Below are positions 48,441 through 59,757 of a stretch of DNA of 64,000 nucleotides, piece by piece; the first letter of the stretch is position 1, and every line of letters begins with the position of its first letter. The DNA is from Mycteria americana (lineage: Eukaryota; Chordata; Aves; Ciconiiformes; Ciconiidae). The notes below the pieces were generated by a model. That model had not been told where the DNA came from and did no database searches. It saw only the letters and a list, made by a program, of their open reading frames with translations. The DNA is taken from positions 55,118,001-55,182,000 of the forward strand of contig NC_134369.1 in NCBI RefSeq assembly GCF_035582795.1, read 5' to 3'. Both the position numbers and the translations under genes were made by a program.

Positions 48441-50149
48441 ACAGGCAGGGGCCCGGAAACCTCCCCTTTTCTCTTGCGTGGCCTTTCCCAGCCCAGCTGT
48501 CCTCCCAGGAAAGAGCCCGGCAGCTCTGTGGTACCTGGCTGTCACTGTGACACGAGGGCTTCCCCGGATGGATGGGGCTGCGTGTCCCATCACACGCGTG
48601 CCAGCAGCAAAGGGACCGCTCACCGGGACAGAGAAAATGGCACATGTCGACTGGCAGACAATTTGCTCAACACCAGCAAGGAATTTTTTGTGGCTGAGGA
48701 CTGGTACCCAGGGCTCTCACCACCTTCTCCCCTGCCAGTGAAATTGCACGACTTGGGGATAGCTGAAATGAACAGTCTGTAAGTGAGCGGGCCAAGCTTT
48801 TCATCACCTGAAAAAAGGGAGATGATCAGGGTCAAGACATTGGAGTGACTGCTCGTAACCAAGCTGTCTTATTAGATTGCTAGCTCCAGTTTTGGGCCCA
48901 GATGTTGTAGCATATAAAAGCTGACATAAATTTATCACAGAAAAGCTGCCTTTGGGCACTCTAGTGTCCATCGTCAGCAGTGCACACAGTCATTTAATGT
49001 TTCCTCTGGGCTTCCAGGGTAAACACTGCTTTATGTAACATACCTACGCACATGCACATATGTGCAGGAGGATTTGGGAACAGTTTTGCTGAATTCTGTG
49101 CGGAGAAATTAGTCTACCTGAATGCCATGATGAATTTCATTGCACTCATATCACCGCACATCTGGCACAGCTGTGGCCTTCTCTGGCAGACTGACAGCCT
49201 GTGCCTCCTGCAGCAGCTACGTGGAAAAGGCCTTCTGTTTGCACTGCTGCCTTCTGCAGCCCTCTCCCTCCCCTAAGAGGCTTTAGATGATATAATACAT
49301 ACCACTGTTTCACTTGCTCTTGCTTTTTCATCCAGCAAGATAAATGATCATGAAGACTCACTTTGCCTTCCTCTGAGCACAGCCTCTACCATGTGTAGTG
49401 AAGATAAATATTCAGGCAAGCCACTCATCTCAAAAAACATCTAGGCAAGCATTCACACTATTTTAAAAACTCCCTGCCCGACGCTGTAGTGGCAATTGCC
49501 ACAGAAAAGCCTATAAACAAAATAAACAAATATAATACCACTGAGAATCAGAAGAAAGCAATAGTAATGCTTGCTATTCTGCAATGGCTTCAAAATCCAA
49601 AACAAACCAACCAAAATTGTTTTCCTAGTTATCTTTTCATCCTTTTCCCTAGGCCTTTTCCATAAGGTACTTAGTGGAAATGAAAGCAATAGTTTTATAT
49701 AGATAAATCCATAGCATTGAAAAGAGACTGATCTCTTTTCTCTAGGTGCTTGAACGCTGCACCAGTCTATATGGTGTTTGAAAACCATGTGGGAAGGAGA
49801 TCATTCTCTCTTAAATTCAATAGGCCTTTAGAATCACATTTATTCACTTCTATAGAGTTTTTCCATATGGGATTTCTTTTATACAAGAAGGTGCCCCTTT
49901 TCTCCTCTCCTCTCCCTCCTTTGTGCTTGTTCTTTCACCAGCACAAAGCTGAAGTGAACAATAGTATACGCTCGGCTTTACATCCCGCAACATCCAGGAC
50001 TCTGAAGAACAAAGAATAAATACATGGCCGAGTGGCTAAAGATAGCAAGTTCAGTGGGATGGGTAACTCCGGCTTCGGTGGAAAGTTCTGGTGCTGGTGG
50101 AAGAAGGTTCATTTTAGGAGCCAAAGCAAACGTGTACCGAGAGCTGGTT
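48441..50149. other. intergenic, nothing recognised
   Basis: No recognisable exon or RNA gene. GGCCGAGTGGCTAA at 50026 superficially recalls a Leu/Ser tRNA 5' end, but no tRNA fold follows. Confidence 0.5.
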
Positions 50150-50280
50150 CTGATGTGGGCTGGCTATAAAATCCCTACTGAGTCACTCTGCCTCTCCGAG
50201 CTGCGTTTTCTACAGCTGTAAAACGGGGTTTTGGCCCAAAAGCCTGGGTAATGGTTTTATAAGGCATTATAAAGGACTGC
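50150..50280 (+). mobile_element. MIR-like SINE fragment
   Basis: GAGTCACTCTGCCTCTCCGA, then 'gttttctacagctgtaaaacgggg', then 'taaggcattataaagg' matches the MIR order (gtcacttaacctctctg, gtttcctcatctgtaaaatgggg, gtaaagcgctt). Diverged. Confidence 0.5.
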
Positions 50281-50449
50281 GAGGAAGATAAACAAATAAC
50301 TTTGCCTTTTTCATGTGGGAGGGTAGGAGCAAAGACAGAAGGGAAAAAAGCAAATACACTGAGTGGGAGTGTGGGGACAGGAGTTGGGACAATGTATTAA
50401 TTTGGTTTCCATCGCATTCTGGTAAACAACTTACAGCTGGGTGAATCTG

Positions 50450-50930
50450 CTTTGTGATCCCTCTCTGCCTGAGGAGCGTTCCCTCGCGCCGGGGCCCCGG
50501 CCCCTGCTGCGTGCCCGAGGCTGCCCCTCGCCGCCCCGCCTGCCAGCATGGCCTCCCCGCCTGCCAGCATGGCCTCCCCGGCTGCCAGCATGGCCTCCCC
50601 GGCTGCGCTTGCTCCGCTTGCTCCCACGGCGAGGAGCTGAGCCCCGCTGGCTGCCCCCCGCGTCGCTCTCTGAGGGCAGCTGGGCTGACCCTGCCTTCGC
50701 AGCCCGCTGTCGCTGCGGCACCCTGCCCTCCCTCGGTGTGAAAACTGGGCTGGGGAAACAAGTCTCCTTCCCCAGCCGGTTGGTTACAGAAAGGGAAGGG
50801 AAACTGTTTTTCTCCCCCCGACTCAGTAGCCCTCTGGAGACCTTGGTGCAGGGCGGAGGCCACCCATGGGACCTGGGGGAACAGGGAGGGGGAGCAGGGC
50901 AGGTCAGAGCCCCGGGCGAAGCTGTGTGCG
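50450..50930. other. small GC-rich block
   Basis: About 480 bp of raised GC and CpG containing a 21-bp tandem repeat. Long frames on both strands (for example 50267-50938 minus and 50441-51112 plus) result from GC content and the repeat, whose unit length is a multiple of three; none is protein-like. Could be a minor CpG island. Confidence 0.5.
50538..50606 (+). repeat. 21-bp minisatellite, 3.3 copies
   Basis: Units at 50538-50558, 50559-50579 and 50580-50600, each of the form GCCTGCCAGCATGGCCTCCC plus C, with one C-to-G change in the third and a 6-bp partial fourth. Probably variable in copy number. Confidence 0.9.
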
Positions 50931-52829
50931 GAAGACAAGGTCTTGCTTTTGTCCTCTTCTCACCGAGTCTCTGGGAAATCATGTCCTTGCCTGCTGCTAT
51001 AATCACTGATTACACGCCATTTGCCTGTTGTATTAAAGCTGCTTGCTTAATTAATATCATTTTAAAGGGTGGTCTTGGCATGAGGGAGACAAGCTGTTTT
51101 GAACTCCAGTAAACACATTTAGTATGTGATCATCGTAAGCAGCTCCTGCAGCCTTTCTACGGCGAGCAGACAGAAAGCACCATGAGTTAATGAACTGTGT
51201 TTTAACCACCTGATGCTGGTCAAAGCTTTGATCTATCAGGTTTAAGGCTGTGTGGAGGAGGGGAGGCAGAGCGCTTTGCCATGCTCCCCAGTACCGCCGA
51301 AACTGTTAATCAGCCTGCTCTGCAGTCTACTGCGGAGTTTGCTTTATTAAAGCTCCCTGCTGCCTGTACACGTTCACTGGCACAGACATCAAGAGACAAG
51401 CAAACACTTACCCAAGTGCAGAGTACTCGCTGCTGCATTGCAGAGTTTACTGGCATAAAAAGATGGGGGTAGGTAATCGCAGGTGGAGGCTTGGGTCCTC
51501 CCTCAGCCCGCCCGCATCTGCAATCTCGTGGATTTCTGTAACAGGGGATACGAGGAGTGCTGGGGACAAAATATGCACCTTTAGGGCTCTCTTTCCAGCT
51601 CCTAAGTGTCTGGATAGCTGGCATCGTTTGTACTAGTCTCAAGTGTGGTCTGCGCTGCTTAATGTGGTTTTTATTCAGTTATTCTGTAAAACTAAAAATT
51701 TATTTCCTTTGAGGTACTTGATGGGGTAAGCAGAATTTTATTTATTATTGTTATGAACTAACCTTGCCTCTGCCCAGAGGCCCTCTGTAAGGTTGAGGAT
51801 GCTGTTGTGCTGTTGAAGTATTCAAAGTAAATTCAGCCCCCTTTCAAGGAGCCTGCAGCCTGTGTATTAGAGGCTTTCTGGTTTTCCTATAGGTTGTCTC
51901 ATATAGAAGCTTGAGCAAGATGAAGTCACTTTTGTAGGAAATTCTAAGTGATTAATTCAGTTCACTTTTTTCCCCCTTAATAATCCTATCTGAAGGGTTA
52001 TGCTTTTTTTTGTTGTTTTGTGCCAGCACAGAAATATTTGATTATTCAAATAATTTATTGAGGTTTAATACCAAATAGCTGGTCTGTTTTGTAATGTCTG
52101 TAACCACATTGGATTTGTTGTTTTCAACAGACAGTTTTTTTCTGGAAGAAAGCTGGTATTTGCTTAAGAATTGTTAGGGATTTCTAATCTACTGCCGTAA
52201 ATATGCATGTGGAAATTTAATTATAATAATTTCGTTCTCTGTGAGCAGCTGATTCAGGATTTCTTACATACCTGAGGAATACAAGGGGAAATATCTCAGC
52301 TGCTTTTTTTTTTAATTTTTAAATGGAACAAGGATGGCTCAGATTTCTTCTCCCTACATGTTTCCTAGTGATACAATACTGCAGTCTCTGCCTTACTCAG
52401 CTTATGTCTAATTGCAGAGTATTTAGCAAAAGAATTCATGTGCAAGTTTTAGATTTGAAGTTAACCATCCATTATACTCGGCTTTGTTAACAGATGTCAG
52501 CTGAACAGCAGATACAGTCTAATAGGGAGAAATTCATCTTGAGGCCTATGTGAAGGTGGGTTCGCGTCAGTCTGAATCAAGAATTTGTACCTTGGGAGAG
52601 TTCAGGGAAAAGAAAATATTCTAGGCTGCTTTTCATGGAAAAGCTGGGATGTTTCAGTGCAAGTGTGACATCTGTGGCAGCCCTGGTTACTGGCAGTCTT
52701 CTGGGACAAGCTGGCCAGCAGGACTGGGTCTCGTGGGAATTAAAGCTCCGTGTTCGTATGGCAGCTTAACTGTCGAGTGCACACGTTGTCTGAGGGAAAA
52801 AACAGGATTTACTTAAAAAGAACTACCAG
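50931..52829. other. intergenic, nothing recognised
   Basis: AT-rich, without coding or repeat signal I can name. Confidence 0.5.
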
Positions 52830-52910
52830 GGCTTGATTTTTGGAGCTGTTGAAGATCCCTCGACTCCCATAGAAATTGGTGGGAGCCCTGGATACCAGGT
52901 GCTTCCAAAA
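52830..52910. repeat. ancient L3/CR1-like fragment
   Basis: GACTCCCATAGAAATTGGTG followed by GGAGCCCTGG and 'ccaggtgctt' resembles the 'ctcccattgacttcaatgggagctggaagccctcagcacct' segment of old amniote LINE tails. Confidence 0.4.
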
Positions 52911-52959
52911 ACAAAGTCTCATTGTCAAGATGAAGATTGCAAAAGAGAAGCCAAATATT

Positions 52960-53095
52960 ATTTCATTATTATTTCCACCTTCCACATCCCAGTTTTCATA
53001 CCAATAAAATGAGGATGATATTGTACTACCTTTAAGGAGTTTTAAGGGTTAATGAAAGATAATATAATCTTAGGAGTCCTGGAAGGAAGACATTG
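52960..53095 (+). mobile_element. MIR SINE fragment
   Basis: CCCAGTTTTCATACCAATAA, 'aatgaggatgatattgtactacct', 'ggagttttaagggttaatgaaagataat' follows the MIR 3' half in order (cagtttcctcatctgtaaaatggggataataatacctacct...gggttgttgtgaggattaaatgagataat). The best-preserved MIR-like copy in the window. Confidence 0.7.
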
Positions 53096-53549
53096 GGAAG
53101 CGACACAGTTGTTATGCTGTTAAATTGCTCAAAAATGGCCACTTTCTCGTCATTCAAATCCTACTTTAATTCACTTCCTCCAGTGACCCTTTCAGTGTTA
53201 ATCCACCACACAGAAGTGTTGCAGTTTTAATTAAAAAGGAAATCTCTATCTCACTAAGCTTAGTCTGCCATCTGATCACGCAGTATGGTTTATGGACAGT
53301 ATTATCTGTCTAATTTACATCATAAACCCGTGACTTAAGCAAGGCAGAACACATTGGCAGCCCTCAGTAAATAATGCTGCTCTCACCAAAATCAGCAATG
53401 TTTTAAGCAAAACTCTGCTGTAAGAATGGAGATGTGAGCACATCACACATGGCACTGCACACAAGGAGGGTTACAGGGACACAGAGAGCTCTGCAGGATA
53501 CCTCATTAAAATGAAATCTCTAAATTGAGTTTGGAGCAGCTTCTGAAAA
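53096..53549. other. intergenic, nothing recognised
   Basis: No feature identified. Confidence 0.5.
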
Positions 53550-53680
53550 TATATGCTCCAGCTCAACCACAAGATATGGATTTGAGGCAGGATTTACTGG
53601 ATTAAATTATTTGGCTTCTGGTATAATGAAGGCTAGTGGTCCCTACTGACCTTTAAAATCTATGATCTTAAATATTGGCA
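53550..53680 (+). mobile_element. CR1-type LINE 3' tail
   Basis: The phrase GGCTAGTGGTCCCTACTGAC, then CTTTAAAATCTATGATCTTA, corresponds to the end of amniote CR1 elements (form 'aatggtcccttctggccttaaaatctatgaatct'). Non-coding, 3' terminal and old. Confidence 0.6.
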
Positions 53681-56600
53681 GTGGTTATGTCCCAGGTCAC
53701 TTGGAACTCCATAAATCAAATAGTGTGGCGAGCTGCAAAGCTATGAACTGTCCTGAGGGCCTGCACGGGGCAAGTATTCACGCTGGGCTGACTAATACCC
53801 CCAAATCCCGTCCCAGCAGGCGATGGGATCAGCACAAGGCCAGGACTCTGGCAAAAATCTCCTCTTAGTTTTGGGTCAAGGTAAAGCAGCTGTCCCAGGG
53901 CAATACAAGGGTGAAGAACAGCAGTAAAAAGCCAGTCTTGCTGTTCAGCTCCCAATAGTGCTGGCACATCAAGGTAGCAGAAGTGATCCAGGAGTTGCTG
54001 AGCGAAAACAGAGCCCTACAACAACTTTTTTTTCACGTTACTGTCAGATTTTTAAAACACTGTGGGAGGAAAGCAGTGGGGGAAGGAAGAGGAGAGAGAA
54101 ACTGGATCTTGTATTTCTTATTAGCAGAACAAGGAGGGAGGCACAAGATCTGTGTCACACTGTAAGCGCTTTACCTCAGCAGAAGGTGAACCACACCTGG
54201 CAGAAATTAAATGTTAATGTATCAAATCATGTCCAAAAGCACACAAAGCTCAAGGGACAGCTTATGATACCCTTTGAAAACAAGATCCAATTTAATTCAT
54301 TTGCATATCCTGATACCCGATCCTGCAGATTAGCATCAGTGGGTTAATGCACTGCTACCATTAGGCTCCCTTGGGGTTATCGGAAAACTGTATTCAACAA
54401 ACTGTAGGCACTGAATTGAAGCATCTGGTCAGGGACAACCAGATCAAACTACGTCGTCTTAATTGTGAGCCAGTTTGGGCTGCAATAGAATGGCAGCAAC
54501 GCTTGGTAGAGAGAAACAGTAAATTGATTTTGCTGAGAACCTCATCAATCACTGATCACAGTGACCCATGGATCATTAATCTCATTAAAAAGTTCAGCCT
54601 CATGGCAGAAGTAATAGCAGGCACACCGCAAGTGTGTAAATTAGATATGCTTTCACAAATTTGAACGGGTCTGGCTGGCATCCCTGAGGAGAGCTCCATT
54701 TCTAAATTGGGCAAACTCTTCACTGACTCTAGTTGAACTTCAGCCATTTACTCTATGTCAGATACTGTCTTTAAGGCCTTTGGAGACTGTGCAGAAGGTA
54801 TCTGGCCTGTAATTGAGCCACGTTTATAATACTCAAGTTAGGGAAGGAAGAGCTGAATCAGTGGGCACGGTACATCCCCTTTTAATGCTGAGATCTTTTT
54901 GACAACAGACCTCTCTGCTGTCCGAGCTCTTTAGGTGAGGTGATTGGTAAATAGACTGGGAAACGCATCTGGGAGTACACAGACAACCCTGATTTTCTGT
55001 GTTTCTGTGAATCCAAGGAGTTTGCATTGTTCTGGAGGATGATATATGACAAACAGCAAAGCAAGTCAGTTGTTCATGTTCGTCCTTTTAACTATAGCAG
55101 AGACTATTGTATCACTCACCTTAAGATTCTGTTGTCTTCACCATGGACTTTTGTATAAAAAGGATGAGTTGTGAGGGGTCCTTTTTGTTAGATGCTGGAC
55201 TTTTGGAGGGGAAATTGCTTAACATCCCCTAGACTATTTCATGTCAGTACATCTGTTCAGTGTGTGGCCAAAACAGAGAGATGCAATCCTGCAAGATGGG
55301 ATGAGCTGATTTAATGGCTATCCACCACCGGAGGGGGAGGTCCTGCTGTCCCCCGACTTCTTGCATTTCCAGCTGCGCTCACCTGCCATTTACCTTGCGT
55401 CAGCTCTGGCGCTTGTCAGGCCCACCTGTGATGTACATCCATTTGCTAATCCAGAGGAAACCTAACCCAGCAAAAAGAAAATGGATAGTTTTCTCCTGGC
55501 TTAAGGAGCTGCATGAGGGGGAGGGGGAAGTGAATGGTCAGGAACAGGAATGCAAAACGGAAAGAAATGTGAGGAGGTGGCTGGGTCGCAAGACCACTTC
55601 TTGGCAGCAGTGCATAGCTGAGGCGTCTCACCTGCTCGTGGACCCAGAGCCTGTGAGGAATTGGGTTGAGATGCCATCAGTATATGGATGATATACAGAT
55701 CGATAACTCATTTCCACTGCTTCCAGTCAGTACAGAGTCCCAGTTTTCCAATAACAAGATATGTAAACCAGTGGAGTTTAAAGCCAGACAAAATGTCGTT
55801 AGTCAATCAGAGAAATTGGTTGTCATATGCCTGATTGGTTCCTCTCTTCTTTCATGAGGTAGACAAGTGAATCTGGGGTATTTCTGAGTACCTGTTTGTA
55901 GAGTTGTAAGAGTACGTATGCAGTTGCCAAAACTGCTACTGTGCAGAGTACAGTTGGAAAAATTGGACTTGTTCCTCTCAGACCTTGTGAACACAATCCA
56001 TGACTCTGGGTACATCCAAGCAGTCCATTTGTAGTCAGATTTGCTACTTGGCCCTGGTCTCCCAGTCATCTACATGCAAGCATGTCAGTCCAGCTCCTAT
56101 CTGAATAGCTACCTCTGTGAAGAAACTTGGATGCATTTGAGAGAGTTGTTCTCAAGGATCTGCACACCACAGACACTACCTACACAGACCTGGGCACACT
56201 CCCTCCCTCCCCCCAGAAGCATTCTCCAGCGCCCATAGGCTTATACTCATGCACACAAATGTCTCTCAGCTGTGCTCACAAGACTCCTAGTTGGCATGAA
56301 AAGTAAAAATCTGGGGAGCTCTAAATCAATCCTCTCATTATTTGATCACTCGAGTTTCTGTACTGAACCTTGTGCTTAAAAAAACTAAAAGTTTTCAGGT
56401 GCAAAAAGAAGTTCAGGACTTCCATATTCAGGACTTCGAGGATGTCCTCATGCCATGAACTGGCCGAGGCCACTCTGTGCTGTGGGTTTGGCCTACAGCA
56501 GTAAGTAATTTGACTTCAGATTCATCAAAACAAAATTCATCTGCACATATAAAAGCTATGACGCCAACCACGATGCTGGTGCAGCTTGACATACATGTCT

Positions 56601-57012
56601 CTATCATGAGCTACACCAGTTTGGGACTGATGTGCCATAACAGTATGCTGTGCCTCACTGTCACCTGGGACTTGAGCATCACGCTGAGTCTGAGAGGTCT
56701 AGGACCTTGACAAGCCTTGAGACAGGTGAGACTCTCTGGGGCTATTCATTCACCCCTTCCAGCTTTATTGCCATGCTCAGGACAAGTGGAGGGGCCCCAA
56801 GCACGAGGCCATGTCTCTGCCATTGCCCCTACCTCTGGTAAGTATCATGCCTAAGTTATATTTACTGGAGAGATGAGAGTAAAAAGTTATGTTTAGGTAC
56901 AACTACATTTAGGAAAGATACGTTGTGTGATTTGGGCATTCTTCAGCAGAGATGGGCAGCTCAGGGCCCGGGACAAAAGAGACTCATCTCACTCCATGCC
57001 TTAGGTACCACT
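53681..57012. other. intergenic, nothing recognised
   Basis: Several open frames of 60-130 codons on both strands without recognised domains or consistent splice sites (for example 53958-54347 and 54371-54664 on +, both starting at non-ATG codons). No named feature. Confidence 0.45.
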
Positions 57013-57041
57013 CACACACACACACACACAAACACACACAC
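57013..57041 (+). repeat. (CA)n microsatellite
   Basis: Nine CA units, one A interruption at 57031, then about five more. Length polymorphism likely. Confidence 0.95.
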
Positions 57042-58559
57042 GAGCAGCCTTTTCCACCAGCAGCCTCCCATCCTTGTTTGCCAACAACGACATCCAGGCC
57101 CCGAGAGCGCTTCCATATAACAACTTGCTATGTCACAGCTTGGCTGGCAGCAAAGAACCAGGCACATAATTGGGGCAACAGTAGTGCACAAACACCATAT
57201 GGCCAAAATCAGCTCTAACAGGCATCTGTGTGTAGCTATCCGTAGCCCTAGTTTGAGCTGGCCTTGCCTGCACCCCAACGCGTGAGGTTTTCTGTGGTGG
57301 GACTCTGACATCGTGTGCTGAGGAAGCAATGGCAGCAGATGCAGTCATAGCAGAAGCAGGCCGTGTGTTTTTGCAACAGCCTCTGCACTCGTTTATTGGG
57401 CTTGGTCACCTTATGAGGAGGATGCTGGTGTGGTCCTCTGCCGTGCATGGGGCAAGTGCATTCTGACCCCAATGCTGGGGAGGCATGGGGATGCTCACCC
57501 CCGTTTGCAAACGGCAGTGGAGATTGGTAGGATGCCAGGTTTGTTCCCAGAACACTGCAGTGTGGTCACGGTTCACATGCTCCTGAGGGACACAGGACAA
57601 ATCGTACAGGGCAGCCAAGGGACCAAGGCTTGCTCCAGGTGTGAGCTGCAAAGACAGTGTAAACAGGCTTTTCGTCTCCTCTATAACAGGGTCCCAGCAC
57701 ATAATGGTGTGTTTGAACACAGTACACAAACCCAAGGCTTAATCATCGGTGCAGGGAAGCATACCAGACCATTGCTTCCTAGACTGTTGAGTTAAACGTG
57801 CAATGCCTAATGTTAATATTAACCTATATACTGAATGGTTTGGAAAGTACTTGTTTGTACCGAGCTTTCCCAACTGAAACACTTCACCTGCAGAGCTCTC
57901 GGCACAGAACTCGTTATTCTGAAACTTGCTTTCCCAATTAGCTGGAAAGAGTCTGATTGTTTTCACCCTTTGGATCACATTTTAACTCCTGTAATAGCTT
58001 TACCTGAGATAGATTGATGAGCAGAGATTTCTTTAACAATGCTATGATTACAGGCTGATTACACTTTCTGCGTGAATGAAACTTTTCATGTAATTGGGCA
58101 TGAATTTAGGGAGAGCCTTTTAAACTCTATTAGCAATTCAGCTGGGTTGTCTGTTCTGACTGGTACGACTTGCATCTGTCACATGAGGGCATTTCATTGA
58201 GCTGTGCACTTTATCAAATGTAAATATGTAAATGTAAACTTAAACCAAACTGAAAGTCCTGAGTCTGCTTACCCAGCATGAACCTAGGGTCTCTGTCATG
58301 TAGTTTCAACTGCTTCAGCTGGACATGACTACCTCCTGGCAACCCTATACATCATCAGACATGTCTGCCTCATCCCTTCCTGATTAAAGAGTAGATTATG
58401 TGATCCCAAGCTATTGCCAGCAACCTGGACAAAAACTGCATAGCTCACAGGTACACCATGACTAAGCCTGTGGTCAGACCAGTGCTTTCACCTCGATATT
58501 GTTGGTTTTGTCTATAGCTTGCAGAATATCTGCCCTGCCTTCACAGGCAATACACTATG
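57042..58559. other. intergenic, nothing recognised
   Basis: 57.2-57.8 kb has overlapping frames on both strands (up to 121 codons) with Cys-containing but unrecognised products. I see no splice or codon evidence to prefer either strand. Confidence 0.45.
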
Positions 58560-58870
58560 GAGTTAAAGAGGTTCAGGAAAATATGCTTTATGCAGAAAGA
58601 CTGAGATAGTTCAGGCTGTTTTGTTTAGAGAAAAGTTGACTGAGGAAGAAAGGATAACTATTTTCAAATATATAAAAGGTCACTGCAGAGAGGAAGGGAT
58701 AACCTGTTCATTATATGTGCTATGGACAAGACAAGAAGTAAGGTGCTTGGACTGCAGTAGGGTAGATCAAGGGAAAAACTTCCTGTCAGTAAGGAGGGGA
58801 AGGATGGAAATCAGTTATCAGGAGGGCATGGCATTTCCACCACTTCACCAAATGCCTGTTGGGCATGTCA
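58560..58870 (+). mobile_element. CR1-type LINE 3' region
   Basis: Ordered matches to the conserved non-coding 3' region of amniote CR1: AGACTGAGATAGTTCAGGCT, 'ttcaaatatataaaaggtcactgcagagagg', 'acaagacaagaagtaaggtgcttggactgcag', 'gggaaaaacttcctgtcagtaagg'. The 101-codon frame at 58621-58926 lies in this tail and is not a gene. Confidence 0.75.
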
Positions 58871-59069
58871 TAGGCAGGGGCAGGGCATCAGCGCAGCATA
58901 AGCAGGCAGAGGCAGGCTGGGTCTGAAGGGAGAAGAAGAGCCTCAGCACCCCTGAGCAGACCCCAGGTCACCACGAGCAACAGTGGAGAGGCTTACGTCC
59001 CTTTGTCCCCTCCATTAACAGGGTTGCATAAATATCTGCCACAGGTATAGCTCATTCAGATCTATTTTC
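58871..59069. other. short spacer
   Basis: Nothing recognised. Confidence 0.5.
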
Positions 59070-59165
59070 TAAGCACAATCATTAAATTGCAGAGCTGAGA
59101 GAAGAGTGCAGGTAATCTAATTCTTAGTTATCTGTTCTGCCCACTAGACCACAAATACCACGTTA
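59070..59165 (-). mobile_element. tRNA-derived SINE 5' region (MIR-like)
   Basis: On the minus strand TGGTCTAGTGGGCAGAACAG and 'ctcagctctgcaatttaatg' resemble the tRNA-related head of old amniote SINEs ('tggtctagtggttagagca...cagctctgcca'). Diverged. Confidence 0.45.
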
Positions 59166-59626
59166 TTCTGAAACATGAAATTAAGCCAGGCTAATAATTA
59201 CTTTCACCACAGTACCATTTAACATAGAGGTGTTAGCAGCAGCAACCTTAAGTCCTAGGGGACCATGGGAGACCTTAATTAGGAGGTGTGGATTTTTCTG
59301 GGGGGAAGTGATTTGGTGGGCTAGAAAGGCATTCTTAGTGTCCTCCCATGGATGCGACCATGAGCAATAAACGATCTTTGTGCCATCGTTTTTGTAGCAG
59401 GTCATATTTTCACGATGTCAAGCATGCTGCTGTCTTTTCTGCAATAAAGCTCACCTAATCAAAACAAGTCAGAGCTTATCTAAGCCCCTAGCCAGAGATA
59501 TCTCTGTGGTGGCTACAGAGCTGGGTTTCCTAGCAACCTAAAAGGCATTAGACAGGGCTTTGTCGGCAGTTATCTGTTACACACAAACCCCTCCGTTTGA
59601 ATAATGTTATGGGTGTGACATCAACT

Positions 59627-59757
59627 GACAAAAGCCAGGAAATTCAGAGCTGGGCCTGATTTTCTATCCTTGCCGCTCATCACACTGAAAAACAAAAGGC
59701 ACAGTCACGTGAGTGATGAGCAGAGCAAACCAACATTTATATTTCCTGGCTTTTGTC
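59627..59757. repeat. nested inverted repeat, 131 bp
   Basis: Outer arms are a perfect 17-bp inverted repeat, GACAAAAGCCAGGAAAT (59627-59643) and its complement (59741-59757). Inside is a second perfect pair, GCTCATCAC (59675-59683) and GTGATGAGC (59713-59721), extended by TTGC/GCAA (59670-59673 and 59725-59728). No known transposon ends are recognised. It could be an ancient hairpin-type repeat, a MITE remnant or a structured RNA. Confidence 0.85.

Noticed and set aside
50024-50110. tRNA-like start GGCCGAGTGGCTAA
   Set aside because: No matching acceptor stem, anticodon arm or B box downstream.
57406-57795. Overlapping frames of about 110-120 codons on both strands
   Set aside because: Neither strand shows a recognisable domain or splice borders; both cannot be coding and no evidence favours one.
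58621-58926. 101-codon + frame
   Set aside because: Lies in the non-coding tail of a CR1 element.
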